Positions 18,751 through 28,819 are shown, counted from the stretch's first letter. The stretch: DNA of 64,000 nt from Methylacidimicrobium fagopyrum (GCA_026225255.1 JAMFSJ010000017.1:60809-124808), one strand, 5' to 3'. Made by a program: numbers and translations. Notes: a model not told the origin generated them from the sequence alone.

Positions 18751-20739
18751 ATGTTAAAATTATTAAAACCTTATTTAGCCGTCTTGTTGATGATGGCGAC
18801 TTTATTTTTTGGAGCGGCCAATACTCGGGCGCAAGCTGTGGTAAAAGTTGATCCCAACCAGAATTGGATCGGCTATATGAACGTCTTTCTATTGCCAGGC
18901 AATGGCGGGAGCTTTCTGTTTGGCAATCCTTATGGCATAGCAGATTTGCGCGGAGTATTTGGCACCACCAATTTAACCTTGAGCCCGTGCACCAATGTTT
19001 GGGAAACGGCGGACACTTCCTACGTGCAAGGGGACGGCATCACGCCCGCCGTCAACATGGATGCAAATTTCTACGTTCAAGACGATAGCTTGGTGAACAC
19101 GAACATTGTTTTCATAGGTTCTTGCGCGAGCAACACCCTCACGCTCAATCCGGAACCGTTGACTGGAGTTAGCTATACTTCCACCGCCTTTATCAAAATT
19201 TTCGATGCGGGCTATGCCTTGATCGGCTCGGTCACAACCAACTTGATCGCCGGCCAATCGTTCTCCCTCAGTTTGAATACGACCGGAGCGACCCACGCCC
19301 AGTATGGTTTCGAAACTGAAGGGCCGGATGCCAATCCTACGAATACGACCTTGGGCAACGTGGTGATAAATGTCGCCGCACCTTCGGCACTGGTTACGGT
19401 TGATCCCAGTCAAAGCTGGGTGGGTTATATGAATGTCTTTGAACTCGCTGCCAACGGCGGGGGCTATGACTACGGCAGCAGTTGGGGACTGAGCGATTTG
19501 CGCGGATTATTAACGTCTTCCAACTTGACGCTGCTGCCCTGCACCAATGTCTGGACCACAACGAATACTTATTATGTGAAAGCCGACGGCGTGACTCCTA
19601 ATAAAAGCATGGATGCCAGCATCTATGTGCAGAACGACAACTTGGCCAACACCAATCTGTTATTTATTGGCACCTGCTTGAGCAATACGTTAACCGCGAA
19701 TCCCGAGCCATTGACGGGCGTGACTTACACTTCGGTGGCGTTCATCAAAATCTTCAATAGCGGTTATGGTTTGATTGGCAGCGCGCTGTCACCTGGACTG
19801 TCAGCCGGCCAACCCTTTGCGCTCAGTCTGAATACGACCGGAGCGGCGCATGTGCAATATGGTTTTGAAACGATCGGCCCGGATGGCAACCCCTCCACGG
19901 CGGGCGGGTTAGGCAATGTTGTTTTGTCGGCAGCGGTTCCGCCCACACCCGTGGTCGTCATCACTTTGACCAATGCCGCACCGACACCGACACATCCGCA
20001 GAGCAGCGTTTTGTCCCTGTATAACAGCAGTGGGGTTTATACCAATAAGCCAGTGGAACGTTGGCTGGCCAGCTGGAGCGGAGCGAGCGAGAGTGCGTTC
20101 ACCATTCCAGGAACGGGTCGCACGGTATTGAAATATTCTAATCTGCAATACGCGGGCGTGGAATTTTATGATACGGCCAATGGCGACAATGTCGGCGGAA
20201 CCACGGACTATTCCATTAATACCACGCCCTATGATACGTTCCATGTGGACGTGTGGACGCCGAACGCCAACCAGTTTGGCGTGCAATTAGTCAGCTTGAA
20301 TCCGACGGTCGGACCGCAGGTTGATTTTTTACCAGCGGGTGGCGCGATCACCAACTACGGCTGGGTCAGCTTGGATATTCCATTAACCTCGTTCACCGCC
20401 GTCAATCCCGCCTTGGTCTTAAGCCACCTGCAACAAATGTTATGGATTGATAATCAAGGCGGCGGCGGTTTCACGAGCGGCACTTTTTACATCGATAACG
20501 TCTATTTTTACAAAAGCTCAGTCATTGCCACACCAACGCTAACCACCGGCCTTTCCGGGGGAAACATCCAGTTACAATTCCCGACTCACTTGGGAACTAC
20601 TTATGACGTGCAGTATAAAACCAACCTAACGGATGCAGTGTGGCAAACGTTGCAGTCCGTAAGCGGAACGGGTTCCGCACAAACGATTCCCGATCCGGCG
20701 AATCAAAAGAGCCGGTTCTATCGGTTGTATGCCCACTGA
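18751..20739 (+). CDS. Secreted protein with a tandem unknown domain, a CBM-like domain and an FYR tail
   Basis: 662 residues from the ATG at 18751, chosen because a signal peptide follows at once (LLKPYLAVLLMMATLFFGAANTRAQA); an upstream in-frame ATG at 18667 adds 28 residues without one. Residues about 30-212 and 214-393 are two copies of one domain: each begins VDPxQxWxGYMNVF, continues WGLSDLRG or YGIADLRG, LxPCTNVW, and ends QYGFET-x-GPD-NP. I do not recognise this domain. Residues about 404-590 (starting NAAPTPTHPQSSVLSLYNS, with VEFYDTANGDN and FYIDNVYFYK) resemble a sugar-binding-like domain often attached to bacterial GH16 laminarinases. The end is an FYR module (SRFYRLYAH). No catalytic motif is visible; a polysaccharide-binding surface protein is the best guess. 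Confidence 0.85.
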   Translation: MLKLLKPYLAVLLMMATLFFGAANTRAQAVVKVDPNQNWIGYMNVFLLPGNGGSFLFGNPYGIADLRGVFGTTNLTLSPCTNVWETADTSYVQGDGITPAVNMDANFYVQDDSLVNTNIVFIGSCASNTLTLNPEPLTGVSYTSTAFIKIFDAGYALIGSVTTNLIAGQSFSLSLNTTGATHAQYGFETEGPDANPTNTTLGNVVINVAAPSALVTVDPSQSWVGYMNVFELAANGGGYDYGSSWGLSDLRGLLTSSNLTLLPCTNVWTTTNTYYVKADGVTPNKSMDASIYVQNDNLANTNLLFIGTCLSNTLTANPEPLTGVTYTSVAFIKIFNSGYGLIGSALSPGLSAGQPFALSLNTTGAAHVQYGFETIGPDGNPSTAGGLGNVVLSAAVPPTPVVVITLTNAAPTPTHPQSSVLSLYNSSGVYTNKPVERWLASWSGASESAFTIPGTGRTVLKYSNLQYAGVEFYDTANGDNVGGTTDYSINTTPYDTFHVDVWTPNANQFGVQLVSLNPTVGPQVDFLPAGGAITNYGWVSLDIPLTSFTAVNPALVLSHLQQMLWIDNQGGGGFTSGTFYIDNVYFYKSSVIATPTLTTGLSGGNIQLQFPTHLGTTYDVQYKTNLTDAVWQTLQSVSGTGSAQTIPDPANQKSRFYRLYAH

Positions 20740-20832
20740 TATGAAAGAGTGTGGCTGAATATACGAATTAATAACGCAATCGTCCCAGCGGGTCTGCATA
20801 TCAGTGCAGGCCCGCTTAATCAGGCAAACTGT

Positions 20833-21591
20833 ATGAATATAAAACAACGAACCCGGCCGACGGCTTTTACCTTGATCGAATTGCTAGTCGTCATCGCGAT
20901 CATTGCCATCTTGGCGGCGATGTTATTACCGGCATTGAGCGCTGCTAAAACCAAGGCCAAGGCCATTAATTGCGTCAACAATAACAAGCAGATCGCGTTG
21001 GCGACCATGATGTATGTTGGCGACTTTAATGATTCGTTACCGCCTTTAAATTCGGCCAACTTCACGTCGCACACAACGAATTGGTGGTTCACTTATCTCA
21101 GTGGTTATATCACTTCAGTTGCCCAAACCAACAATATCTGGCATTGCCCGGCCGTCATGAATAATGATATCCAAGCTGGCACCGTGAGTTATTATAGTTC
21201 GCCCTGTGAAGGTTATGGCCCGATGGAAGACACTGGTAATCCCCTCAATAGCATTATTCGCTATTATTTAGATCTCAGCGGCAATGTGCAAGGCGCGCGC
21301 AAAATGACCACGCTCCATCGGGCGAGTCAGCTTTGGCTGATCGGCGATGTCGGCACGCCTAAAACGGCCAACTGGCCGAATACATTTCCCACGTGCGGCT
21401 ATAACACTGACATCACAGTCATCAAGCCAGTTCCTAACTTTGGTTGGAAGACAGTGCCTTCTCAGAAACAAGCCGCCTGCCGCCATAATGCCCAAGCGGC
21501 TTTTTCCTTTTGTGATGGCCACGTTGAAACTTGGAAGTGGCTCAATCTGGATACGGATGTGAACGATGTCTTTGCCTTAAATTCTTTTTGA
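20833..21591 (+). CDS. Prepilin-type H-X9-DG protein (pseudopilin-like)
   Basis: 252 residues from the ATG at 20833, chosen so that the prepilin leader is short ([11 protein letters not shown] before [19 protein letters not shown]). The residue before the conserved Phe is Ala, not the usual Gly. A charged helix follows ([23 protein letters not shown]) and the C-terminus carries the H-X9-DG pattern ([17 protein letters not shown]). Such proteins are very abundant in verrucomicrobia and planctomycetes; the N-terminus implies processing by a prepilin peptidase and assembly by a type II secretion or type IV pilus-like machine. No other secretion component is encoded nearby. It directly follows an FYR-tailed secreted protein. 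Confidence 0.9.
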   Translation: MNIKQRTRPTAFTLIELLVVIAIIAILAAMLLPALSAAKTKAKAINCVNNNKQIALATMMYVGDFNDSLPPLNSANFTSHTTNWWFTYLSGYITSVAQTNNIWHCPAVMNNDIQAGTVSYYSSPCEGYGPMEDTGNPLNSIIRYYLDLSGNVQGARKMTTLHRASQLWLIGDVGTPKTANWPNTFPTCGYNTDITVIKPVPNFGWKTVPSQKQAACRHNAQAAFSFCDGHVETWKWLNLDTDVNDVFALNSF

Positions 21592-21691
21592 ATTACGCAA
21601 CCGGAATAGAAATTTATTATCCTTGCCTAGGTGTGGGGATAACGGAAACCTGCCGGTGCGAACGAACTAATAATCAGGTGGTTTTATACTT

Positions 21692-23569
21692 ATGAAAACA
21701 AAGCAGCTTATTTCCCCAGGTAGCGTGGTTCGTCGGGCGACATTGCTCGCGGTGTTGGGATTGAGCGGTTTGGCAGTGCGTGGATTTGCGGGCGTGGATG
21801 AATCGGTGGACGCGCTATTGACGCAGATGACGTTGGATGAAAAAATCGGCCAGATGACGCAGCCGGACGTGCATGCGCTCACGACGGCCGCGGATATTCA
21901 AAAATATTTCCTCGGTTCCATCTTGAATGGCGGTGGCGGCGGCCCGACGAATAATGTTCCCGCCGAGTGGCTAAAGGCCGTCAACGGATACCAATCGTGG
22001 GCTTTGAAAACCCGCTTGAAAATTCCCTTACTCTACGGCGTAGATGCGGTTCACGGACATAACAACGTGAATGGCGCGGTTATCTTTCCGCATCACATCG
22101 GCTTGGGCGCGACGCATAATCCGGCGTTGATTGAACAGGCGGAACATATCAACGCTTTGGAAATAGAAGGCACGGGGATTCGGTGGGCGTTTGCTCCTTG
22201 TATCGCCGTGGCGCAAAATGAACGTTGGGGGCGCACTTATGAGAGCTACGGTGATTCAACCGAATTAGTTTCTGAACTCGGCGTGGCGGCGGTGCGCGGG
22301 TTGCAAGGTGAAACCCTTGCCGATGGCACTTCGGTGCTGGCTTGCGCGAAACATTTTATCGGTGACGGCGGCACGGTGGATGGGATTGATCAGGGTAATA
22401 CGGTGTGCGACGAAGCGACCTTGCGTAAATTATATCTGCCGCCTTATCAAGCCGCCATCAAAGCCGGCGTTGGTTCCATCATGGTTTCCTACAACAGCTG
22501 GAACGGTCAAAAAATGAGCGCCAACAAACACCTATTAACCGAGGTGTTGAAAGAGGAGCTGGGCTTCAAAGGTTTTCTCGTTTCAGATTGGGCGGCGATT
22601 GATCAACTCGGAACCGAATACAAAACCGACATCGAGCAATCCATCAATGCCGGCATGGACATGGTGATGATTCCCTATGGGCCGGGACAACCGAATAACT
22701 TTGTGGAATTTATCCAAGACCTGAAGGAATTGGTGGCGGAAAAGCGTGTGTCCGTGACGCGGATCGATGATGCGGTGCGGCGAATTTTACGGATTAAATT
22801 CGCGATGGGTTCGTTCAAAAATCCTTACACCGATCCGGCTTTAACGGCGGCTATCGGCAGTCCGGCGCATCGGGCGGTGGCGCGTGATTGTGTGCGCCAA
22901 TCCCTTGTGTTGCTCAAGAATGAAGACCACGCTTTGCCACTCTCAAAGAATATCAAACACCTGACAGTCGTAGGCCAGGCGGCGGATGACTTAGGTCGGC
23001 AATGCGGCGGCTGGACGATTTCCTGGCAAGGTGAAACCGGCGCGATCACGCGCGGCGGCACCACGTTATTGACCGCGATCCGGTCGGCAGTTTCACCGCA
23101 AACTGAAGTGACTTATTCCGCCGATGGTAAAAATCTAACGGGCGCCGACGCCATTATTTTGGTCGTGGGTGAAATGCCTTACGCCGAAATGAAAGGCGAT
23201 CGGACCGATCTTAGTCTGGCACCGGATGAGATTGCCTTGATTCAAAAGGCAAAGGCAACGGGCGTGCCGGTCATCACCGTGCTCTATTCCGGTCGCCCGC
23301 AGGTGCTCGGTCAGGCTTTAACTGAAAGCGACGCCTTGGTGGCCGCGTGGCTTCCCGGCACTGAGGGCGAAGGGATGACCGATGTCCTATTCGGCGATTT
23401 CAAACCCACCGGAAAATTGTCGCGCCCGTGGCCGCAGGATAATTCACAATTAAACAGCGCAGTGTTTGCCGAACCCGGTCAGCCACCCTTATTCTCGCTC
23501 GGATTTGGACTCACTTATGAAAACAGCAAAAATTTATCAGCCACCCGCACGACTTTATCGCATGATTAA
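21692..23569 (+). CDS. Secreted GH3 beta-glucosidase
   Basis: 625 residues with a signal peptide (LLAVLGLSGLAVRGFAG). Two-domain GH3 layout: TIM barrel with LTQMTLDEKIGQMTQPD, IPLLYGVDAVHGHNNV, FAPCIAVAQNERWGRTYESYG, CAKHFIGDGGT, then nucleophile Asp299 in GFLVSDWAAI. The second alpha/beta sandwich domain has VLLKNEDHALPLSKN, VVGQAADDLGRQCGGWTISWQG and LSLAPDEIALI. The QCGGWTISWQG segment is typical of the plant ExoI / bacterial exo-1,3/1,4-beta-glucanase branch. Together with the GH16 genes on both sides it completes degradation of beta-1,3-glucan to glucose. The last codons overlap the start of the next GH16 gene. Confidence 0.95.
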   Translation: MKTKQLISPGSVVRRATLLAVLGLSGLAVRGFAGVDESVDALLTQMTLDEKIGQMTQPDVHALTTAADIQKYFLGSILNGGGGGPTNNVPAEWLKAVNGYQSWALKTRLKIPLLYGVDAVHGHNNVNGAVIFPHHIGLGATHNPALIEQAEHINALEIEGTGIRWAFAPCIAVAQNERWGRTYESYGDSTELVSELGVAAVRGLQGETLADGTSVLACAKHFIGDGGTVDGIDQGNTVCDEATLRKLYLPPYQAAIKAGVGSIMVSYNSWNGQKMSANKHLLTEVLKEELGFKGFLVSDWAAIDQLGTEYKTDIEQSINAGMDMVMIPYGPGQPNNFVEFIQDLKELVAEKRVSVTRIDDAVRRILRIKFAMGSFKNPYTDPALTAAIGSPAHRAVARDCVRQSLVLLKNEDHALPLSKNIKHLTVVGQAADDLGRQCGGWTISWQGETGAITRGGTTLLTAIRSAVSPQTEVTYSADGKNLTGADAIILVVGEMPYAEMKGDRTDLSLAPDEIALIQKAKATGVPVITVLYSGRPQVLGQALTESDALVAAWLPGTEGEGMTDVLFGDFKPTGKLSRPWPQDNSQLNSAVFAEPGQPPLFSLGFGLTYENSKNLSATRTTLSHD

Positions 23570-24407
23570 AGGTCTGCGTAATATTTTCGCGAGCGTAGCA
23601 TTAGTGCCCTTATTTTCAGGCATCTTATCGGCCGCCGACCTGACGACTAACTCAACGGTTGAAGCCGATGCGCCAGTGGTTAACTTACGGCTAGTCTGGA
23701 GCGATGAATTTAATCAACCTGATGGTAGCGGGGTTAACCTCACTAAATGGAGTTACGAAACAGGCGGGAATGGCTGGGGTAACAATGAGTTGGAATATTA
23801 TACCGACCGCACGAATAACGTCCGCATCGAAGACGGAAAATTAGTGATCGAAGCGCGCTCGGAAAATTTTGGCGGTAAAAAATATACGTCCGCCCGATTG
23901 CTCACTAAAAATAAGTTCTCCTGGACTTACGGACGGTTTGAGGCGCGCATTAAAATTCCCCGGGGCCAAGGTATCTGGCCGGCGTTCTGGATGATGGGAA
24001 CGAATATCGGTTCCGCCAATTGGCCGACCTGCGGTGAGATTGACATCATGGAAAATATCGGCAAAGAACCCGGCACGGTGCACGGCACGGTGCATGGGCC
24101 GGGTTATTCGGGCGACGCCGGGATTGGCGGACCAGCGACGTTACCCGACGGCGCGATCATGGCTGATAACTTTCACGTCTTCGCCGTGGATTGTGAACCC
24201 GATCGCATTACTTGGTTGCTGGATGGTCGTCCCTATTTCAGCATCACGCCCGAGCGGCTGCCACAAAATCGCCGCTGGGTTTTCGATCAACCTAAGTTTC
24301 TATTGCTGAATCTGGCCGTCGGTGGTGGCTGGCCCGGTTATCCCGACGCCACCAGCACCTTTCCCCAACAGATGATCGTGGATTACGTGCGCGTCTATGA
24401 AAAATAG
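23562..24407 (+). CDS. Secreted GH16 endo-beta-glucanase (single domain)
   Basis: 281 residues from the ATG at 23562, which overlaps the GH3 stop by 8 bases and starts a good signal peptide (IFASVALVPLFSGILSAA); other in-frame ATGs at 23466 and 23517 lie within the GH3 gene. It is a compact GH16 domain: WSDEFNQPDGSGVN, EYYTDRTNN, ARIKIPRGQGIWPAFW, and GEIDIMENIG with nucleophile Glu159, Asp161 and acid/base Glu164, then HGTVHGPGYSG. It is a close paralogue of the catalytic domain at 16756 but without CBM or FYR tail, suggesting a diffusible or periplasmic partner. Translational coupling with the GH3 gene is likely. Confidence 0.93.
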   Translation: MIKGLRNIFASVALVPLFSGILSAADLTTNSTVEADAPVVNLRLVWSDEFNQPDGSGVNLTKWSYETGGNGWGNNELEYYTDRTNNVRIEDGKLVIEARSENFGGKKYTSARLLTKNKFSWTYGRFEARIKIPRGQGIWPAFWMMGTNIGSANWPTCGEIDIMENIGKEPGTVHGTVHGPGYSGDAGIGGPATLPDGAIMADNFHVFAVDCEPDRITWLLDGRPYFSITPERLPQNRRWVFDQPKFLLLNLAVGGGWPGYPDATSTFPQQMIVDYVRVYEK

Positions 24408-24444
24408 TCGCCGCCAATCCGCCACCGCAAAATCAAATGGTCAT

Positions 24445-24464
24445 GGCGGGTAATTTTTCCCGCC
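24445..24464. terminator. Possible bidirectional terminator hairpin between convergent genes
   Basis: GGCGGG pairs with CCCGCC around the loop TAATTTTT in the 73-base gap between the convergent GH16 and PEP carboxykinase genes. The position suits a shared terminator, but the T residues are in the loop, not after the stem, so the call is tentative. Confidence 0.35.
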
Positions 24465-24480
24465 CACTCGGCGCCCCACG

Positions 24481-26298
24481 TCACATCCGGCAAATCAATA
24501 ACTCGCGCTCGTAAATCAATTCTTTGGGTAAACGATCGTGCAGATCAAAGAAAAATTCTTCCTGGCCGATGATTTCCGCCCGCCACGCCGCGCGGTCGAA
24601 CCGTTGGAGTTCGTCAAATTTTTCCTGCGAAAAATCCAGTCCAGTCCAATCAATATCTTCATAGCGCGGCACCCAACCGATGGGCGTTTCTTTGCCGAGC
24701 GCGCGACCGTGAGCCCGGTCAACAATCCATTTGAGCACGCGCATGTTTTCGCCGAAACCGGGCCAGATGAATTTCCCGTCCCCGTCTTTGCGAAACCAGT
24801 TCACGTGAAAAATGCGCGGCGTTTCGCTCAACTTGCGTTGCAGGGCGATCCAGTGACGAAAATAATCGCCCATGTGATAACCGCAAAATGGCAGCATCGC
24901 CATCGGGTCGCGACGAATCTTGCCAATCGTGCCCGCTGCCGCGGCGGTCATTTCGGAACCCATCGTCGCGCCGATAAAAACCCCGCTCGACCAATTGAAC
25001 GCTTGATAAACCAGCGGCATCGTTGTCGCGCGGCGGCCGCCGAAAATGATCGCGCTGATGGGCACGCCATCGGGTTTTTCCCAATCCGCATCCATTGTCG
25101 GACACTGTTTCGCGGGGGCGGTGAAACGCGCGTTCGGATGCGCGGCTTTCGCGCCCGTGGCCTTGGCGATTTCCGGCGTCCACTCTTTGCCCTGCCAATC
25201 AATCAAGTGCGCGGGCGGTTTTTCGGTCATGCCTTCCCACCAGACGCCGTGGTCATCCGTCAAGGCCACGTTGGTGAAAATCGTATTTTTCGCCAATGCC
25301 TTCATGGCATTCGGATTCGTCGTGTTGCTCGTGCCGGGCGCGACGCCGAAGAAACCCGCTTCGGGATTGATCGCGCGCAAGCGACCTTCGGCGTCCGGTT
25401 TGATCCACGCAATGTCATCGCCCACCGTCCATACTTTCCAACCTTTATCTTTGAACGCAGCGGGCGGAATCATCATCGCGAAATTCGTTTTACCACACGC
25501 GCTCGGAAATGCCGCCGCGACGTAAGTTTTTTCGCCCGCTGGATTTTCGACGCCCAGAATCAACATGTGTTCGGCCATCCAACCTTCGTCGCGCGCAATG
25601 GCACTGGCGATGCGCAACGCGAAACATTTTTTCCCCAACAACGCATTGCCGCCATAGCCGGAACCGTAGCTCCAAATCTCGCGCGTTTCGGGAAAATGAA
25701 CGATGTATTTTTCCGGATTGCACGGCCAGGCCGCGTCGGGTTGCCCGTTTTTCAAGGGCACGCCTACGGAGTGCATGCACGGGACGACGCGTTCAAAGCC
25801 GTCGTCAATGCGCTCGAAAACTTTTTTACCGATGCGCGCCATGATGCGCATGTTGATCACGACGTAAGGCGAATCGGTGAGTTGCAATCCGACTTGCGAC
25901 ATCGGCGAACCCATCGGACCCATGCTGTAAGGCAACACATACATGGTGCGTCCTTTCATGCAACCGTCGAAAAGTTTCCGCAACGTTTTGCGCATCTCGA
26001 ACGGATTGACCCAATTATTCGTCGGCCCCGCCGCCCATTTCGATAAGGAGCAAATAAACGTGCGATCTTCCACCCGCGCCACATCGCCCGCATCGGAACG
26101 CGCGAGATAGCAGCCCGGCCATTTTTTGGGATTCAGCTTGATGAGCTTGCCGGCGCTCACCATTTGCGCACAGAGCGCATCGTATTCCGCCTGCGAACCG
26201 TCCACCCAATGGATGTCATCGGGCTTGCAGAGCGCGGCCATCTTATTCACCCATCGCAAAAGATGGACGTTCTTGCTCAAAGGTTTGGTGGATTTCAT
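24481..26298 (-). CDS. pckG: Phosphoenolpyruvate carboxykinase (GTP)
   Basis: 605 residues from the ATG at 26298, which is preceded by AGGAG at good spacing (a longer frame from 26373 has no such site). It is the GTP-dependent class: the P-loop [12 protein letters not shown] has its Lys at about residue 270, followed by the metal-binding GDDIAWI and [13 protein letters not shown]. The length matches the roughly 600 residues of the family. It converts oxaloacetate and GTP to phosphoenolpyruvate, GDP and CO2, the entry step of gluconeogenesis. It is a single housekeeping gene lying between two polysaccharide loci; a functional link (C3/C4 products of sugar-acid breakdown) is possible but not shown. 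Confidence 0.96.
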   Translation of the reverse strand: MKSTKPLSKNVHLLRWVNKMAALCKPDDIHWVDGSQAEYDALCAQMVSAGKLIKLNPKKWPGCYLARSDAGDVARVEDRTFICSLSKWAAGPTNNWVNPFEMRKTLRKLFDGCMKGRTMYVLPYSMGPMGSPMSQVGLQLTDSPYVVINMRIMARIGKKVFERIDDGFERVVPCMHSVGVPLKNGQPDAAWPCNPEKYIVHFPETREIWSYGSGYGGNALLGKKCFALRIASAIARDEGWMAEHMLILGVENPAGEKTYVAAAFPSACGKTNFAMMIPPAAFKDKGWKVWTVGDDIAWIKPDAEGRLRAINPEAGFFGVAPGTSNTTNPNAMKALAKNTIFTNVALTDDHGVWWEGMTEKPPAHLIDWQGKEWTPEIAKATGAKAAHPNARFTAPAKQCPTMDADWEKPDGVPISAIIFGGRRATTMPLVYQAFNWSSGVFIGATMGSEMTAAAAGTIGKIRRDPMAMLPFCGYHMGDYFRHWIALQRKLSETPRIFHVNWFRKDGDGKFIWPGFGENMRVLKWIVDRAHGRALGKETPIGWVPRYEDIDWTGLDFSQEKFDELQRFDRAAWRAEIIGQEEFFFDLHDRLPKELIYERELLICRM

Positions 26299-26578
26299 GT
26301 GCGCAAACTCCTTCCTAAAATCATGAGCCTGATTTAAGTCGGAAAGAAACCGGCACCGCAATGAAAAATTCAATGAATGCGTCCGCTGAAATGCAGCGGA
26401 ATTAGCACATTTATTTTATGTGACACATAGCCCGCCATGCCATGCCATTTGACAAGGATCAACCCCACGAGTTCACAAACTGACTCAGAGAGATAAAATT
26501 AGGAAAGCAAGAATGAAGGAACTGATTTCCTTAATTCCTGCCTTCCTTATTCAAAAAATCCGGCGGCGAAATGACTGC
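26299..26578. other. Intergenic region between PEP carboxykinase and the GH51 gene
   Basis: 280 bases with no gene. It contains a perfect small hairpin TCCGCT-GAAATGC-AGCGGA (26382-26400) and a large imperfect palindrome at 26497-26551 listed separately. The pckG promoter must lie in the lower part, near the AT-rich TTTATTTTATGTGACAC stretch around 26410-26430, but no box pair is convincing. Confidence 0.3.
26497..26551. repeat. Large imperfect palindrome (25-base arms)
   Basis: The arm at 26497-26521 (starting AATTAGGAAAGC, ending GAAGGAA) and the reverse complement of 26527-26551 agree at 21 of 25 positions, around a 5-base loop CTGAT. It lies 27 bases beyond the GH51 stop, so it could end that transcript or protect its 3' end, or it may be a copy of a dispersed palindromic repeat. 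Confidence 0.6.
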
Positions 26579-28665
26579 TCACTTCGCGGACAATTCCAAA
26601 ATCGTGATAGAATACGGCGGAAAATCGCGCGTGAAATCAGCGCCGAGCCCTTCAATCTTCTCAACGGTCGGCACAATTTTCGTCGGCTCGTTGATGGAAT
26701 TCGTATCGTCCGGGCTGCTGGCTTGGAGCACCGTGGCGGAACCTTTGGCTTGGATGTCGGCTCCGCTGATTTGAATATGAACCGGTTGCGCTGTGCTATT
26801 GCGGTTAACCACTTTCAGATAAATCACGCCATTGGCATGGTCGCGGGTGGCGTCGAAAAAGAGCGACGGCACCGTTTGCGCCGGCGGACGCGGCTGTTCC
26901 ACGCCGTTGCGTTTGCGCGCGGACGGTTGCCAATTGTAAGTTGGGATATTTTGCGAATCCGTTACCAACACTTCATCGCCGTGATGCGTGCTAAACATTT
27001 GTTGCGCGTAATACGAAGGCGAACCGTAGCTGGCCAATGCGTCGTAACCGATCAAGTCGCTCGGCCATTGCATGGAACCGCCCTTCTTCAAATCACTGAC
27101 GTTCACGAATAGCGGCGCGTAGCTGGAGAGCAGCACGATGTCGGAATTGCGTTCCATGCCGAGCATCCACGCGGCATCGCCGAGCGCACCAGCCATGTTC
27201 GGTGTCGGACTGCCGACGCGGGTGGCCCATTCGCAACAAAAATTTTTGTTTTCGCAGCGCGCGGATAACGGTCGTAATCATGCGCGTGCGCTTCCATTTC
27301 TTCCTGCGAACGATAGTAATGTTCGTCCAATAAATCCGGCGTGACGGATTTCACTTTAGCGGTGGCGATGAGTTGAAGCTGTGGATATTTGGCCTTGATG
27401 GCGTTGAAGAATTGCGCGAAGCGTCCGTCATAACTGCCGGAGCGGTCGAACCAATCTTCGTTGCCGATCTCGACGTAATGCAACGGAAACGGCGCGGGAT
27501 GACCGTCGCGGGCGCGGGCGGCGCCCCAAGTCGTGTTGGTATCGCCGGTGATGTATTCGATCTCGTCGAGCGCATCTTGCACGTAAGGCGCGAGGTCGGC
27601 GCCGGGCTTGATGTAATCGTGCTTCAACGCGTAACCGGCGAACACGGCGAGTAGCGGTTCCATGTGCAAATCTTCGCACCAGTGCAGGTATTCCATGAGA
27701 CCGAAACCGTCGGTGGACCAGTAATTCCACGGACTGCGATGACCGGGCCGTTGCGAAATGTCGCCGATGGTTTTCTTCCAATCAAAACGTTCGTTGATGT
27801 AATCGCCTTCCAAATAATTACCGCCGGGCAAACGCAAAAACGCTGGGCGCATGTCGGCCAACATTTTCATGAGATCGGGACGATTCCCGTTCGCGCGGTC
27901 AACGTAAGTCGGCGGGAACAGTGAAACTTGCTGGAACCAGACCGTGCCGTGATGGTTGAAAAAACTTCCCGCCTTCGTCGCCGAAATCACCAGTTGGTTT
28001 TCCTTCGATGGCTGGATGTCGCCGGTGGTCAGCGTCACTTCATATTTTTTCCAGTCGCCGGAAATTTTTGAAACCGTCGCACTGGCGATCGGAAACATCA
28101 TTCCACCAAGATGAAATTCGGCCCCTCCCGGTTTAATTGTTTGTGCGTTTGTGCTGGCGATATGGAAAAGGATCACGGTCAGCGGTCCGCTGAAGTTGTC
28201 TCCTTTGGCATAAAATGAAGCGTGATAGGTCGTATTGGGCTGGACGGGGATTCCCCAGTAACCGTCGTTAGCAATTCCCACCGGCCGACTTTTGGATGCA
28301 CCCTTGATGTCCAATTTTAAGCTGACATCCAACGCCGAATTGAGTGGCTGATTCGTGTCGAGCGAGATGGAACCATTGACGGCGCTCCAATAAATCGCGT
28401 TCGTCGGGTTCGCCTTGAACGTGCGATTGCGGATTAGTTCGCCGTAAATGCCGCCTTCGTAAGAAAAATTAATCTCCTCCGTCATCAAACCGTAAAGCGA
28501 CGGACTGGATTTCGTCGCGACTTGGTCGGCCTTGATTTGAATCGTGGGAATGGCCGCCGGCGTTTCCGCGGCCGCCGACAACATGGCCGCAGCGCTAACT
28601 AAGGACAAAAAAAGTGCCCCCTTTGACGGCAGCACGGTGCGCGCAGCAGATTTAATTAGGTTCAT
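26579..28665 (-). pseudogene. GH51 alpha-L-arabinofuranosidase, interrupted by a one-base frameshift
   Basis: Read from 28665, the frame encodes a signal peptide (LVSAAAMLSAAAETP), a CBM-like domain (TYHASFYAKGDNFSG), and the GH51 barrel: MRPAFLRLPGGNYLEGDYI, WNYWSTDGFGLMEYL, EPLLAVFAGYAL, acid/base Glu in HYVEIGNEDWFDRSG. At about 27233-27235 one base is missing: the sequence reads GTTGCGAATGGGCC where GTT-GGC-GAA-TGG-GCC is expected. The first frame then runs on as nonsense to 27103, while the next frame continues as E-WATR, MAGALGDAAWMLGMERNSDIV and a C-terminal domain to the stop at 26579. The lost codon is directly before the catalytic nucleophile Glu (27230-27232). Total coding length (about 695 residues) is normal otherwise, so this is either a very recent mutation or an assembly error. 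Role when intact: removal of arabinofuranose from arabinan or arabinogalactan side chains. Confidence 0.9.
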
Positions 28666-28697
28666 TAAGGAATTCTCGCTTTGAAAAATTAAAAGTC

Positions 28698-28717
28698 CAT
28701 CCCAAATTCTGGCGATG
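28698..28717. repeat. Degenerate copy of a 20-base palindromic repeat
   Basis: The reverse complement reads CATCGCCAGAATTTGGGATG, close to the better copies at 34890-34909 and 62689-62708. It lies between the divergent GH51 and CE12 genes. Confidence 0.45.
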
Positions 28718-28819
28718 CCACCATTGGCGGAAAGAATTCGTCTGCGAGCGTCCGGCTGTTAGAATGTTGGCAATCCAACCATGAATGCTATGCCAGCCAA
28801 AAATCTTGTCGGCGAAAGA

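Noticed and set aside
24538..26046. A 502-residue open frame on the plus strand
   Set aside because: Antisense shadow of the PEP carboxykinase gene with Arg/His/Ala-rich nonsense composition.
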